Shown here piece by piece: positions 8,097-16,446 of a stretch of DNA of 64,000 bases (within the stretch, counting starts at the first letter, position 1; every line of letters begins with the position of its first letter). A model generated the notes under the pieces. That model was not told where the DNA came from, searched no databases, and saw nothing but the letters and a program-made list of their open reading frames with translations. This DNA is from Streptomyces sp. NA02950 (GTDB taxonomy: Bacteria; Actinomycetota; Actinomycetes; Streptomycetales; Streptomycetaceae): positions 5,391,001 through 5,455,000 of the forward strand of contig NZ_CP054916.1 of the NCBI RefSeq assembly GCF_013364155.1, given 5' to 3'. Position numbers and translations under genes: made by a program.

Positions 8097-9464
8097 GTGC
8101 GACGACACATACGCCGACGCGTCCCCCTCCGCATCGCGGCCACCGCGGGGGGTATCGCGCTGGCCGCGGCACTCACCGCGACCGCGAGGGCGACCACCGG
8201 CGGAGCGGACCCCGCCCGGCCGCACGGTGGTGGCGCCCCGGCGGCCGCCCCCGCAGAGCGCACCCACGAGGTCGAGTACTTCAGCGGTCCCGGCGCCCAC
8301 CCCCGGCACACCGAGGTCCCGGCCGCCACCCCGAAGCGCATGACCCGCGCCGCCCGTTCGCTGTCCGCCGCCGAGAAGGCGGACGACGGCGACGTCAGCT
8401 CGGTCATCGAGAAGGGGCCGGTCGACGACAAGGTCGACGTCGTCTTCGTCGGCGACGGCTACACCGCCTCCCAGCAGGAGGACTTCCACACCGATCTGCG
8501 CGCCAAGTGGAAGGAGATCTCCGCGGTCGAGCCGTACGCCTCGTACCGGGACCTGTTCAACGTGTGGTCCGTGGACGCCGTCTCCAACCAGTCCGGTGTC
8601 TCGGGCGACCCGAGCGAGGACGTCGTCAAGGACACCGCGCTCGGCTCGTACTTCTGGTGCGACGGCCTCGAGCGGCTGCTGTGCGTCAACACCGACAAGG
8701 TCGAGTCCTACGCGGCCAAGGCCCCGCAGGCCGATCTGGTGGTCGTGCTCTCCAACTCCGCCAAGTACGGCGGCGCGGGCTACACCGTCACCTCGCAGGT
8801 CGGCTACGACGGCATCGCCACCGCCTCCTCCGACCACGCCGACTCCGACCAGGTGGCCGTCCACGAGACCGGCCACTCGCTCGGCAAGCTGGCCGACGAG
8901 TACGTCTATCCGGACAACGGCACCTACACCGGCGCGGAGCCCGAGGAGTCCAACGCCTCCACGCTCAGCGCGGACCAGATGACCGACCAGCGGAAGAAGT
9001 GGTACCGCTGGCTGGGCCAGACCTCGCCGGACGGCGGCGCGGTCGGCGCGTACGAGGGCGGGCGCTACTACCCCAAGGGCATCAACCGCCCCACCGACAA
9101 CTCCATCATGCGCACCCTGGGCCGGGAGTTCAGCCTGCCCGGCCGGGAGGCGATGATCGCGGGCTTCTACCGGCACGCGAGCGCGGTCAGCAGCAGGACG
9201 CCCACCGACAAGCCGGTGGGGCGCAAGGCCGAACTGACGGTGCGGATCCCCAAGAAGGCGTCCCTGAAGTGGTACGTGGACGGTGACGAGGTGCGGGCCG
9301 CGCGCGGGAAGAAGTCCGTGACCCCGGCCTCCCTCGGCGTCCGCGCCGACGGCGAGACCCACAAGGTGACCGCCAAGGCGACCGACACCACCCGTGCGGT
9401 GAAGGACCCGGAGCTGCGGAAGCTGCTGACCGACTCCCGTACGTGGAAGGTCGCGCGGCACTAG
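8097..9464 (+). CDS. Secreted M64-family zinc metallopeptidase (IgA peptidase-like)
   Basis: 455 residues starting at GTG 8097, with GGGAG nine nt upstream. A basic N-terminus and a hydrophobic Ala-rich segment (residues about 12-35) form a signal peptide. The M64 domain carries the motif HETGHSLGKLADEY around residue 256: HExxH supplies two zinc-binding His and the catalytic Glu, with an Asp/Glu pair downstream. A ~80-residue C-terminal domain rich in Lys and Thr follows and may bind substrate or cell wall. Family members were named for IgA cleavage in gut bacteria; in a soil actinomycete a general extracellular protease is more likely. Monocistronic, with a terminator at 9506-9536. Confidence 0.9.
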   Translation: MRRHIRRRVPLRIAATAGGIALAAALTATARATTGGADPARPHGGGAPAAAPAERTHEVEYFSGPGAHPRHTEVPAATPKRMTRAARSLSAAEKADDGDVSSVIEKGPVDDKVDVVFVGDGYTASQQEDFHTDLRAKWKEISAVEPYASYRDLFNVWSVDAVSNQSGVSGDPSEDVVKDTALGSYFWCDGLERLLCVNTDKVESYAAKAPQADLVVVLSNSAKYGGAGYTVTSQVGYDGIATASSDHADSDQVAVHETGHSLGKLADEYVYPDNGTYTGAEPEESNASTLSADQMTDQRKKWYRWLGQTSPDGGAVGAYEGGRYYPKGINRPTDNSIMRTLGREFSLPGREAMIAGFYRHASAVSSRTPTDKPVGRKAELTVRIPKKASLKWYVDGDEVRAARGKKSVTPASLGVRADGETHKVTAKATDTTRAVKDPELRKLLTDSRTWKVARH

Positions 9465-9505
9465 CGACCCGGCGCCTCGTGGCGCGCCGCGCGCCCATCC
9501 GAACC

Positions 9506-9536
9506 GCCGCCCCGTGGACCCCCGCCGCGGGGCGGC
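9506..9536. terminator. Terminator between convergent M64 and winged-helix genes
   Basis: GCCGCCCCG (9506-9514) and CGGGGCGGC (9528-9536) are perfectly complementary, 42 nt past the M64 stop. The rest of the gap to 9778 shows no gene. Confidence 0.6.
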
Positions 9537-9778
9537 TTCGTGCGCCCCGGCCCGGTGTCCGGCCGACCTCTGCCCGCGTCGATGCGGGGCGGCCGCGGTC
9601 CGCCCCTCAACATCGGCAGGTCCTAGGTTTCCCTATACCGCGACCGCGCTCAATCGCCCACCGGGGCGGGCTGCCGGTCACGTGTTCCGGCGGCGCGTCG
9701 ATCATCCGACAACGCGCCGGTCGCCCGGCCGCCGCCGCGGACGGACGACCGCACCTCGCGGCCCGTCCCGCGGAGCGC

Positions 9779-10957
9779 TCAGCGCGCCAACTCCCGTTCC
9801 AGCCCGGTGGGGAAGCGTGTGGTGATCCGCATACCGCCCAGCCAGCCGCTCAGCCGTGCCGCCTCCGTCTCCAGCGCCGTCCACGCCTCCCGTCCGGCGT
9901 CGGTGAAGAGCTGCCACACCACCTCGCCGTCGGCGCGCTGGGTCCAGGCGCCCACGATCCGGCCGTTCCACCACACCGTGGGCCCGATGTTGCCGGTGCC
10001 GTCGAAGAGCGCGGGCACCTGCTCCGGGTCGAGATACCAGTCGCGCATCCGCCAGCCCATGGCGGTCGGATCCAGGCTCGGCAGCAGCGCGGCCCACGGT
10101 TCGCACTCGGCCACCGGCTCCTCGTCCCCCTCCGCCACGAACCCCGGCCCCTCCGCCAACTCCACGGAAGCCGCCCGGATGTCGGCCAGCGCCCGCCGGG
10201 TGTCGGTCACCGTCCACCCCGTCCACCACTTCAGATCGGCCTCGGTCGCGGGCCCGAACGCCCGCAGCCAGCGCCCCGCGATCTCCGCCTTCGCCTCGCG
10301 TACCGGCACTTCGGGCAGTGCCGCCGCCGGGGCCCACGGGAAGATGCTGCTGTTCCAGGAGGAGCGCGGGCGGCAGCGGCGCACCAGCCCGTCGGCGGCG
10401 AGCTGCCGCAGCAGCCGACTGCCGACGCTCTGCTTCGCCTCGTACGGCTTCCCCGGCGACATCAGGATCGTCTCGCGCAGCGCGGGCAGGTCCTGGGCCA
10501 GTTCGGCGGTGGTGGCCTCGCCCCGTACCGCGAGCGCCGCCACGACCTCCTTCTCGACCGCGGCGAGCCGCTCCTCGTCCCAGCCGTCCGCCCGCTCCCG
10601 CAGATGCCTGAGCAGGGTGGCGCGTTCGCGGACGGCGATGGCCCGACCGGCTCCGGCGTACACGGCGGGGGCCAGGGCGGCCGTCACCACGAACATCGTG
10701 CGGCGCATGCAGAGCAGCCGCATCATCGACAGATCCTCGTAGAGCGCCCGGTCCACCTCCGCGGACGAGGGCTCGCGCAGCCGCGCGCACGCCGACAGAT
10801 AGACGGTGGCCGGGTCGGTGGCGTGCAGGGCCACCACCGCGTCCGTCACCTCCTCGACGGTGGCCGCGCGCACGGACGGCGCCAGCAGATGGCGCCGGCC
10901 GACCCGGGCGCGGCGCTGTTCGGCGGAGATACGGAGGGCGGGGCGCGCATCGGTCAT
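9779..10957 (-). CDS. Winged-helix DNA-binding protein of the AlkZ/AlkX (HTH_42) family
   Basis: About 392 residues, the normal length for the HTH_42 family. The family includes AlkZ-type DNA glycosylases (unhooking of interstrand crosslinks, resistance to DNA-damaging natural products) and relatives of unknown role. The N-terminal pattern RRHLLAP then VVALHATDPATVYLS, the helical RTMFVV region and the C-terminal VWWNGRIVGAW are typical. ATG 10957 (MTDARPALRIS) is preferred over an upstream ATG because family similarity begins there. No biosynthetic cluster is adjacent, so a housekeeping repair role is more likely than self-resistance. The catalytic motif was not assigned with confidence. Confidence 0.75.
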   Translation of the reverse strand: MTDARPALRISAEQRRARVGRRHLLAPSVRAATVEEVTDAVVALHATDPATVYLSACARLREPSSAEVDRALYEDLSMMRLLCMRRTMFVVTAALAPAVYAGAGRAIAVRERATLLRHLRERADGWDEERLAAVEKEVVAALAVRGEATTAELAQDLPALRETILMSPGKPYEAKQSVGSRLLRQLAADGLVRRCRPRSSWNSSIFPWAPAAALPEVPVREAKAEIAGRWLRAFGPATEADLKWWTGWTVTDTRRALADIRAASVELAEGPGFVAEGDEEPVAECEPWAALLPSLDPTAMGWRMRDWYLDPEQVPALFDGTGNIGPTVWWNGRIVGAWTQRADGEVVWQLFTDAGREAWTALETEAARLSGWLGGMRITTRFPTGLERELAR

Positions 10958-11079
10958 ACGGCCGACCGTAGAGCGCGTACCGGACATCTCCTGTCAGGTA
11001 TGGCGAACGGGCGCGCGGCCGCTCCGGCGGCCGTGCCCGTGCCGGAAGATCGCGTTCGGGCGTGAGGCAAGATGAGGCC

Positions 11080-12798
11080 ATGGGTAACTTCGGGGGCGAG
11101 GGTCACCTGATCGCGGGCCGGTACGAACTGGTGTCGCGGCTCGGGCGCGGCGGCATGGGCACGGTGTGGCGATCGGTCGACCAACTGCTGGGCCGGGACG
11201 TCGCGGTCAAGGAACTGCATGTGGACGACGAGGGGCTGTCGGCGCTGGACGCCCAGCTGCTCGGTGAGCGCACCCTGCGCGAGGCCCGCACGGTCGCCCA
11301 GATCAAGCACCCCAATGTGATCGTCCTGCACGATGTGGTCGAGGAGGGCGAGCGCGCCTGGATCGTCATGGAGCTGGTCGACGGGGTCTCGCTCGCCGAC
11401 CGGCTGACCGCGGACGGCCCGGTCGGCCCGCGCGAGGCCGGCCGGATGGTGCTGGCGCTGCTGGAGGCGCTGCGCGCGGCGCACGCCCGCGGAGTGCTGC
11501 ACCGGGACATCAAGCCCGCCAATGTGCTGGTGGAGTCGGGCACCGGCCGGGTGGTGCTGACGGACTTCGGGATCGCGCAGGTCTCCGGGGCCACGACGAT
11601 CACCGAGACCGGTTCGTTCGTCGGCTCGCCCGAATACACCGCGCCGGAACGGATGTCGGGGCGGCGGACCGGGCCGGAGTCGGACCTGTGGTCGCTCGGG
11701 GTGCTGCTGTGCACGCTGGTGAGCGGCCGGTCACCGTTCCACCGCGACTCCCTGGCCGCGGTGCTGCACGCCGTCGTCTTCGACGAGATCGCGGTGCCCG
11801 AGGCGGCCGGGGGGCTGAAGCCGGTCGTCGAGGGGCTGCTGCGGCGGGAGCCGGAGCTGCGGCTGAGCGCGGAGGAGGCCGCGCGGCTGCTGCGGGCGTA
11901 CGGGGAGTCGGGGGACACCCCGGAGATGCCGCTGCCGCGGACCGAGCCCCGGCCGGGCCGGTCGCTCGTCCCCGGACCCGCACCGGGCCCCGCTCCGGCG
12001 CCGGTCCCCGAGGCTGTACCGACCGGCGCGGCGGCGGCCGGCGGAGGCACGCCCGGAGCGCCCGGTGAGTCGGGGACGTCCGGCACATCGGGGACGTCCG
12101 GCCGTGGTGGCCGCTTTCCCGGCGGCCGCAAGGCGGTGACGGCGATCGTCGCCGTCCTCGCGCTGGCCGGGGCGGGCGTGGGCGCGATGGCGTTGCTGGA
12201 CGGCGGCGACGACAAGAAGGTGAGCGGGGGCCCGGGCCACCGCACCGGTGACGGCCACAACGGCGGCGGGAAGACCTCGTCCCCCTCGCACAGTCCGAGT
12301 CCCAGCACAGGTCCCAGCACGGGTCCCAGTACGTCGTCCAGCGGCATTCCCGCGGGCTACGAGCGGGTGAGGGATCCGCTCGGTTTCTCGATCGCCGTGC
12401 CCCAGGGGTACAGCCGCTCCTACGAGCCGCCTCGGGTCTACTACTACTCCCCGGGCAAGGAGTTCCGGATCGGTGTGCAGATCCAGGAGCAGGACCCCAA
12501 GGGCCCGCTGGGGCTGAGCCGGGAGGCCGATGCCAAGGGGCCGCAGGAGTACCCGGGCTACCGCAGTGGCCAGGTCATCGAGACCACCCGGCACGGGCAG
12601 CCCGCGGCGCTCTGGGCGTTCGTCTGGAACGGCGGCGCGGACGACGGCGGCTCGCGGCAGACATTTGATCTGAGCTGGGACGCGGACGGCAAAATGTATG
12701 ATCTCTGGCTTTCCGCCCCCGTGGCGCAAAAAGGCCAGGGAAAGCGGCATTTCGATACGGCTGTCGCCACATTCACCCCTTCCGGAACATCGAACTGA
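11080..12798 (+). CDS. Membrane Ser/Thr protein kinase (PknB type), first of a pair
   Basis: 572 residues from ATG 11080. The kinase domain spans residues 8-275: glycine loop LGRGGMGTVW, AVKEL lysine, catalytic loop LHRDIKPANV near residue 142, DFG near 162, and SPEYTAPERM. A Pro/Gly/Ser-rich juxtamembrane linker follows, then one transmembrane helix at about residues 350-372, a Ser-rich stalk and a ~140-residue extracytoplasmic domain beginning GYERVRDPLGFSIAVP. There are no PASTA repeats, so it is not the cell-division PknB itself. The same type of external domain occurs in the kinase 87 bp downstream and in the one at 32643. Signal and substrates are unknown. Confidence 0.93.
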   Translation: MGNFGGEGHLIAGRYELVSRLGRGGMGTVWRSVDQLLGRDVAVKELHVDDEGLSALDAQLLGERTLREARTVAQIKHPNVIVLHDVVEEGERAWIVMELVDGVSLADRLTADGPVGPREAGRMVLALLEALRAAHARGVLHRDIKPANVLVESGTGRVVLTDFGIAQVSGATTITETGSFVGSPEYTAPERMSGRRTGPESDLWSLGVLLCTLVSGRSPFHRDSLAAVLHAVVFDEIAVPEAAGGLKPVVEGLLRREPELRLSAEEAARLLRAYGESGDTPEMPLPRTEPRPGRSLVPGPAPGPAPAPVPEAVPTGAAAAGGGTPGAPGESGTSGTSGTSGRGGRFPGGRKAVTAIVAVLALAGAGVGAMALLDGGDDKKVSGGPGHRTGDGHNGGGKTSSPSHSPSPSTGPSTGPSTSSSGIPAGYERVRDPLGFSIAVPQGYSRSYEPPRVYYYSPGKEFRIGVQIQEQDPKGPLGLSREADAKGPQEYPGYRSGQVIETTRHGQPAALWAFVWNGGADDGGSRQTFDLSWDADGKMYDLWLSAPVAQKGQGKRHFDTAVATFTPSGTSN

Positions 12799-12885
12799 GT
12801 CCCGTCGCAACGGATTTGTCACGAGCGTTCCGTACGGCCCGGGGCCAGTGGCGGATTTCGCCACCGGACAGGTAAGGATTGGGCC

Positions 12886-14661
12886 ATGACGAACGACGGG
12901 GGACGGGCGAACGAGCCCACCAGCTACACCCTGCGGCCGCCGCATGCCCCGGAGGAGACGCCTCCGCAGGGCAGCCCCTACGAGCCGACCCAGCTCGCCG
13001 CGCGGCGGCCGCCCGCCGCCCGGTCCTCGGACCCGAACGCCGGGCGGATCATCGGCGGGCGCTACCGGCTGGTCTCCCGGCTCGGCCACGGCGGGATGGG
13101 CACCGTCTGGCGCGCCCGGGACCAGGTCATGGACCGCGAGGTGGCGGTCAAGGAGCCGCGTGTCCCGGACCATCTCCCGGACGGCGAGCGGCAGACGGTC
13201 TACCGGCGGATGGAGCGCGAGGCGCGCGCCGCCGCCCGGATCGACCACCCCTCCGTCGTCACCGTCCACGACGTCGTGGTCGAGGAGGGGCGGCCGTGGA
13301 TCGTGATGGAGCTGGTGGCCGGGCAGTCGCTGGCCGGTCGGCTGGATGAGGGCACGCTCGACCCGCGCGAGGCGGCCCGGATCGGTCTCGCGGTGCTCGG
13401 CGCGCTGTCGGCCGCCCATGAGGCCGGTGTGCTGCACCGCGACGTGAAACCGGACAACGTGCTGCTCGGCCGGGACGACCGGGTGGTGCTCACCGACTTC
13501 GGCATCGCCCAGATCGAGGGCGAGCAGGGGCTCACCGAGACCGGTGGCTTCGTCGGCTCGCCCGAATTCATCGCGCCCGAGCGGGTGCTGGGCCAGCGGC
13601 CGGGTCCCGAGTCGGACCTGTGGTCGCTGGGCGTGGTGCTGTACACGGCGGTCGAGGGCCTGTCCCCGTTCCGCCGCAGCCACTCCCCGTCCACCCTCCA
13701 GGCCGTCTTGCAGGCCGAACCGCAGATGCCCGCGCGTGCCGTGGGGCCGCTCGGCGACATCATCATGCGGATGCTGCGCAAGGAGACCTCGGCGCGTCCG
13801 TCCGCCCAGGAGATCCGGCAGGCGCTTCAGGCCGCGGTCCGTCCGCCGCGGCAGACGCCGACCGTCTCCGCGTTCGGCGCACCGACGATGGCCGCGAACG
13901 GCGTCCCGACGATGGCCGCCGGGCCCGGATTCGGAGCCGGGGCCGGGTTCGGAGCCGGGGCCGGGTTCGGCGCGGCGCCGCCCGCGGCGCCGGAGCCCTC
14001 CGGCAACCGCTTCGTCCCGCCCATCCTGCACAAGAACCGCAAGGCCCAGATCGGCCTGGGCGCGCTGGTGCTGGTGGTCGCCGCCGCTCTGGTGCTGGTG
14101 ATCGCGAAGCCGTTCGCGAGCGAGAGCCCGCTGCCGTCCGGCTGGGCCGTGCGCGATGAACAGTCCCTGGTCGGGGCGACCCTGGCCATGCCCGAGGGCT
14201 ACAAGCGGCTTCAGGACGACTCCTACGACACCGCTCCGCAGGTCTCCTTCACGGACCCCAGCGGCGTCTACACCATCACGCTCAAGGCGTCGGTGACCGA
14301 TTCGCAGCACCAGATCACCGACAACAAGGGGGTGGCCGGGCAGATCGGCCAGTACTACGAGAGCGGCGCCCAGTCGACGATGGACGAGGCCAAGGTGAAG
14401 CCGCCGAGGAAGGCCGACCAGGAGGGCGACCCCGCCCTGGACTTCGACACCACCTACTTCACGCCGGGCACCAGCAGCGATGAGATCCGCATCCCCTACC
14501 TGAACCGGGACCATGTGTTCGTCATCGACAAAGAGATCGCATGGCAGCTGACGGTGAGCATGCCCGCCGAGGGCGATGCCCGTGAGACCGGCGACACGAT
14601 GTACGAGGACGTGCTGAAGAACCTCAAGATCAACAAGAGGTTCCGCATCGACACGGACTGA
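12886..14661 (+). CDS. Membrane Ser/Thr protein kinase, second of the pair
   Basis: 591 residues from ATG 12886, on the same strand as the preceding kinase with an 87-bp gap. A ~55-residue Pro-rich N-terminal extension precedes the kinase domain (residues 56-310; LGHGGMGTVW, AVKEP, LHRDVKPDNV, TDFGIAQ). A Gly/Ala-Phe repeat segment encoded at 13921-13975 leads to a transmembrane helix near residues 386-408. The external domain (SGWAVRDEQSLVGATLAMPEGYKRL) resembles those of the other two kinases in the window, so all three are probably paralogues sensing related envelope signals. Confidence 0.93.
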   Translation: MTNDGGRANEPTSYTLRPPHAPEETPPQGSPYEPTQLAARRPPAARSSDPNAGRIIGGRYRLVSRLGHGGMGTVWRARDQVMDREVAVKEPRVPDHLPDGERQTVYRRMEREARAAARIDHPSVVTVHDVVVEEGRPWIVMELVAGQSLAGRLDEGTLDPREAARIGLAVLGALSAAHEAGVLHRDVKPDNVLLGRDDRVVLTDFGIAQIEGEQGLTETGGFVGSPEFIAPERVLGQRPGPESDLWSLGVVLYTAVEGLSPFRRSHSPSTLQAVLQAEPQMPARAVGPLGDIIMRMLRKETSARPSAQEIRQALQAAVRPPRQTPTVSAFGAPTMAANGVPTMAAGPGFGAGAGFGAGAGFGAAPPAAPEPSGNRFVPPILHKNRKAQIGLGALVLVVAAALVLVIAKPFASESPLPSGWAVRDEQSLVGATLAMPEGYKRLQDDSYDTAPQVSFTDPSGVYTITLKASVTDSQHQITDNKGVAGQIGQYYESGAQSTMDEAKVKPPRKADQEGDPALDFDTTYFTPGTSSDEIRIPYLNRDHVFVIDKEIAWQLTVSMPAEGDARETGDTMYEDVLKNLKINKRFRIDTD

Positions 14662-14782
14662 GTCGCCGGCCGCCTTGTGCCCACATGTCGCGCCAGCAAT
14701 CGCCGGCGCGATTGTGTGTGACCGGTGAAGGCGAGTTACCGACGGGTACCCAAACCGGCCGCGGCCGCCTACTCTCAGCCGC

Positions 14783-16420
14783 ATGACGGAGACGCAGGAC
14801 AGCGCACGCGCACAGAGCGGCACCACCACCGCCCCCGCCGACGGCAATCCGGTCGCCGCGCCGGGCACCCGCACCGCTGCCGACGTCGTCACCCCCGAGC
14901 TGGTCGCCCGGCTCGCCCGGGGGGTCGTGGGCAGCGGCAGTACCGTCAACCACACGCCGTTCACCGGCGAAGTCCTCGCGGCGGAGCTGCCCGAGTCCAC
15001 TCCGGAAGACGTCGCCACCGCCTTCCGGCAGGCCCGTGAGGCCCAGCGGGCATGGGCCGCCCTGCCCGTCCGCCGACGCGCCGCCGTCCTCCTCCGCTTC
15101 CACGACCTGCTGCTGCACCGCCAGTCGGAGATCCTGGACCTCATCCAGCTGGAGACCGGCAAGACCCGGCTGCACGCCCATGAGGAGATCCAGGGCGTGG
15201 TGCTCGCCGCCCGCCACTACGGCCGCAAGGCCCACAGCTATCTGCGCCCCAAGGGCCGTGTCGGCGTCGTCCCGACCCTGACCAAGGTCACCGAACTGCG
15301 CCAGCCGCGCGGGGTCGTGGGCCAGATCGTGCCCTGGAACTATCCGCTGGAGCTGTCCGTCGGCGACGCGATACCCGCCTTCGTCTCCGGCAACGCGGTC
15401 GTGATGAAGCCCGACACCGAGACCTCGCTGACCGCCCTGTGGGCGCGCGAGCTGATGCTCGAGGCCGGAATGCCCGCCGGGGTGTGGCAGGTCGTGCTCG
15501 GCGAGGGACCGGTGGTCGGCCCCGCCGTCGTCGAGCACGCCGACTACGTCTCGTTCACCGGTTCCACCCGCACCGGCCGCGGGGTGGCCCAGGCCGCCGC
15601 CGCCCGGCTGGTGGGCTGCTCCCTCGAACTCGGCGGCAAGAACGCCATGCTGGTGCTGCGGGACGCCGACATCGAGAAGGCGGCCGAGGGCGCGGTGCGC
15701 GCCTGCTTCGCCTCCGCCGGGCAGCTGTGCATCTCCATCGAGCGGCTGTACGTCCACGAGTCGGTCGCGGACGCCTTCCTGGAGCGGTTCGCCGCCCGCA
15801 CCAAGGCGATGCGGCTGGGCACGGCCCTCTCCTACGGCGCCGAGATGGGCTCGCTCGTCTCCGGCCGTCAGCTGGAAACCGTCACCCGCCATGTGGAAGA
15901 GGCGGTCGCCAAGGGCGCCACGGTCGTCGCGGGCGGCCGTCCCCGGCCCGATATCGGTCCCTACTTCTACGAGCCCACGATCCTCGACGGGGTGGAGCCG
16001 CCGATGGCCGTGTGCACCGAGGAGACCTTCGGCCCGGTCGTCTCCCTCTACCGCTTCACCGACGAGGACGACGCCGTCGAGCGTGCCAACGACACCCCGT
16101 ACGGGCTCAACGCGAGCGTCTGGAGCAAGGACGGCAGGCGCGGCCGGGCCGTCGCCGCCCGGCTGCGCGCCGGAACGGTCAACGTCAACGAGGCGTACGC
16201 CGCCACCTACGGCAGCGTCAAAGCCCCCATGGGCGGCATGGGCGACTCCGGGCTCGGCCGCCGGCACGGCTCGGAGGGCATCCTCAAGTTCACCGAGGCG
16301 CAGACGGTCGCTCACCAGCGGCTGATGCCACTGGGACCGTCCTTCGGGATGACGGACGAGAAGTACGCGGCCTTCATGACCCGCAGCCTGCGCGTGATGA
16401 AGGCCCTGCGCCTGCGCTGA
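14783..16420 (+). CDS. gabD2: Succinate-semialdehyde dehydrogenase
   Basis: 545 residues, aldehyde dehydrogenase superfamily. Catalytic Glu282 lies in LELGGKN and catalytic Cys316 in GQLCIS; the cofactor-binding VPWNYPLELS segment is also present. It oxidises succinic semialdehyde to succinate with NAD(P)+, feeding GABA or 2-oxoglutarate breakdown into the TCA cycle. Overall similarity is to actinobacterial GabD2-type enzymes; the natural aldehyde could be broader. A ~40-residue Ala/Thr-rich N-terminal extension precedes the domain. The ChoD-like oxidase starts 26 bp downstream behind a strong ribosome-binding site, so the two are probably one operon. Confidence 0.9.
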   Translation: MTETQDSARAQSGTTTAPADGNPVAAPGTRTAADVVTPELVARLARGVVGSGSTVNHTPFTGEVLAAELPESTPEDVATAFRQAREAQRAWAALPVRRRAAVLLRFHDLLLHRQSEILDLIQLETGKTRLHAHEEIQGVVLAARHYGRKAHSYLRPKGRVGVVPTLTKVTELRQPRGVVGQIVPWNYPLELSVGDAIPAFVSGNAVVMKPDTETSLTALWARELMLEAGMPAGVWQVVLGEGPVVGPAVVEHADYVSFTGSTRTGRGVAQAAAARLVGCSLELGGKNAMLVLRDADIEKAAEGAVRACFASAGQLCISIERLYVHESVADAFLERFAARTKAMRLGTALSYGAEMGSLVSGRQLETVTRHVEEAVAKGATVVAGGRPRPDIGPYFYEPTILDGVEPPMAVCTEETFGPVVSLYRFTDEDDAVERANDTPYGLNASVWSKDGRRGRAVAARLRAGTVNVNEAYAATYGSVKAPMGGMGDSGLGRRHGSEGILKFTEAQTVAHQRLMPLGPSFGMTDEKYAAFMTRSLRVMKALRLR

Positions 16421-16446
16421 CCAGCACGTATCCACGGAGGTACCCG

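Noticed and set aside
11731..15162. A 1143-codon open frame on the minus strand
   Set aside because: It is antisense to two clear Ser/Thr kinase genes and part of gabD2; the translation is low-complexity and matches no family, a normal high-GC shadow.
15439..16446. Upstream extension of the ChoD-like frame
   Set aside because: It overlaps gabD2 on the same strand in another frame; the real start is set by GGAGG before TTG 16447 and by family similarity.
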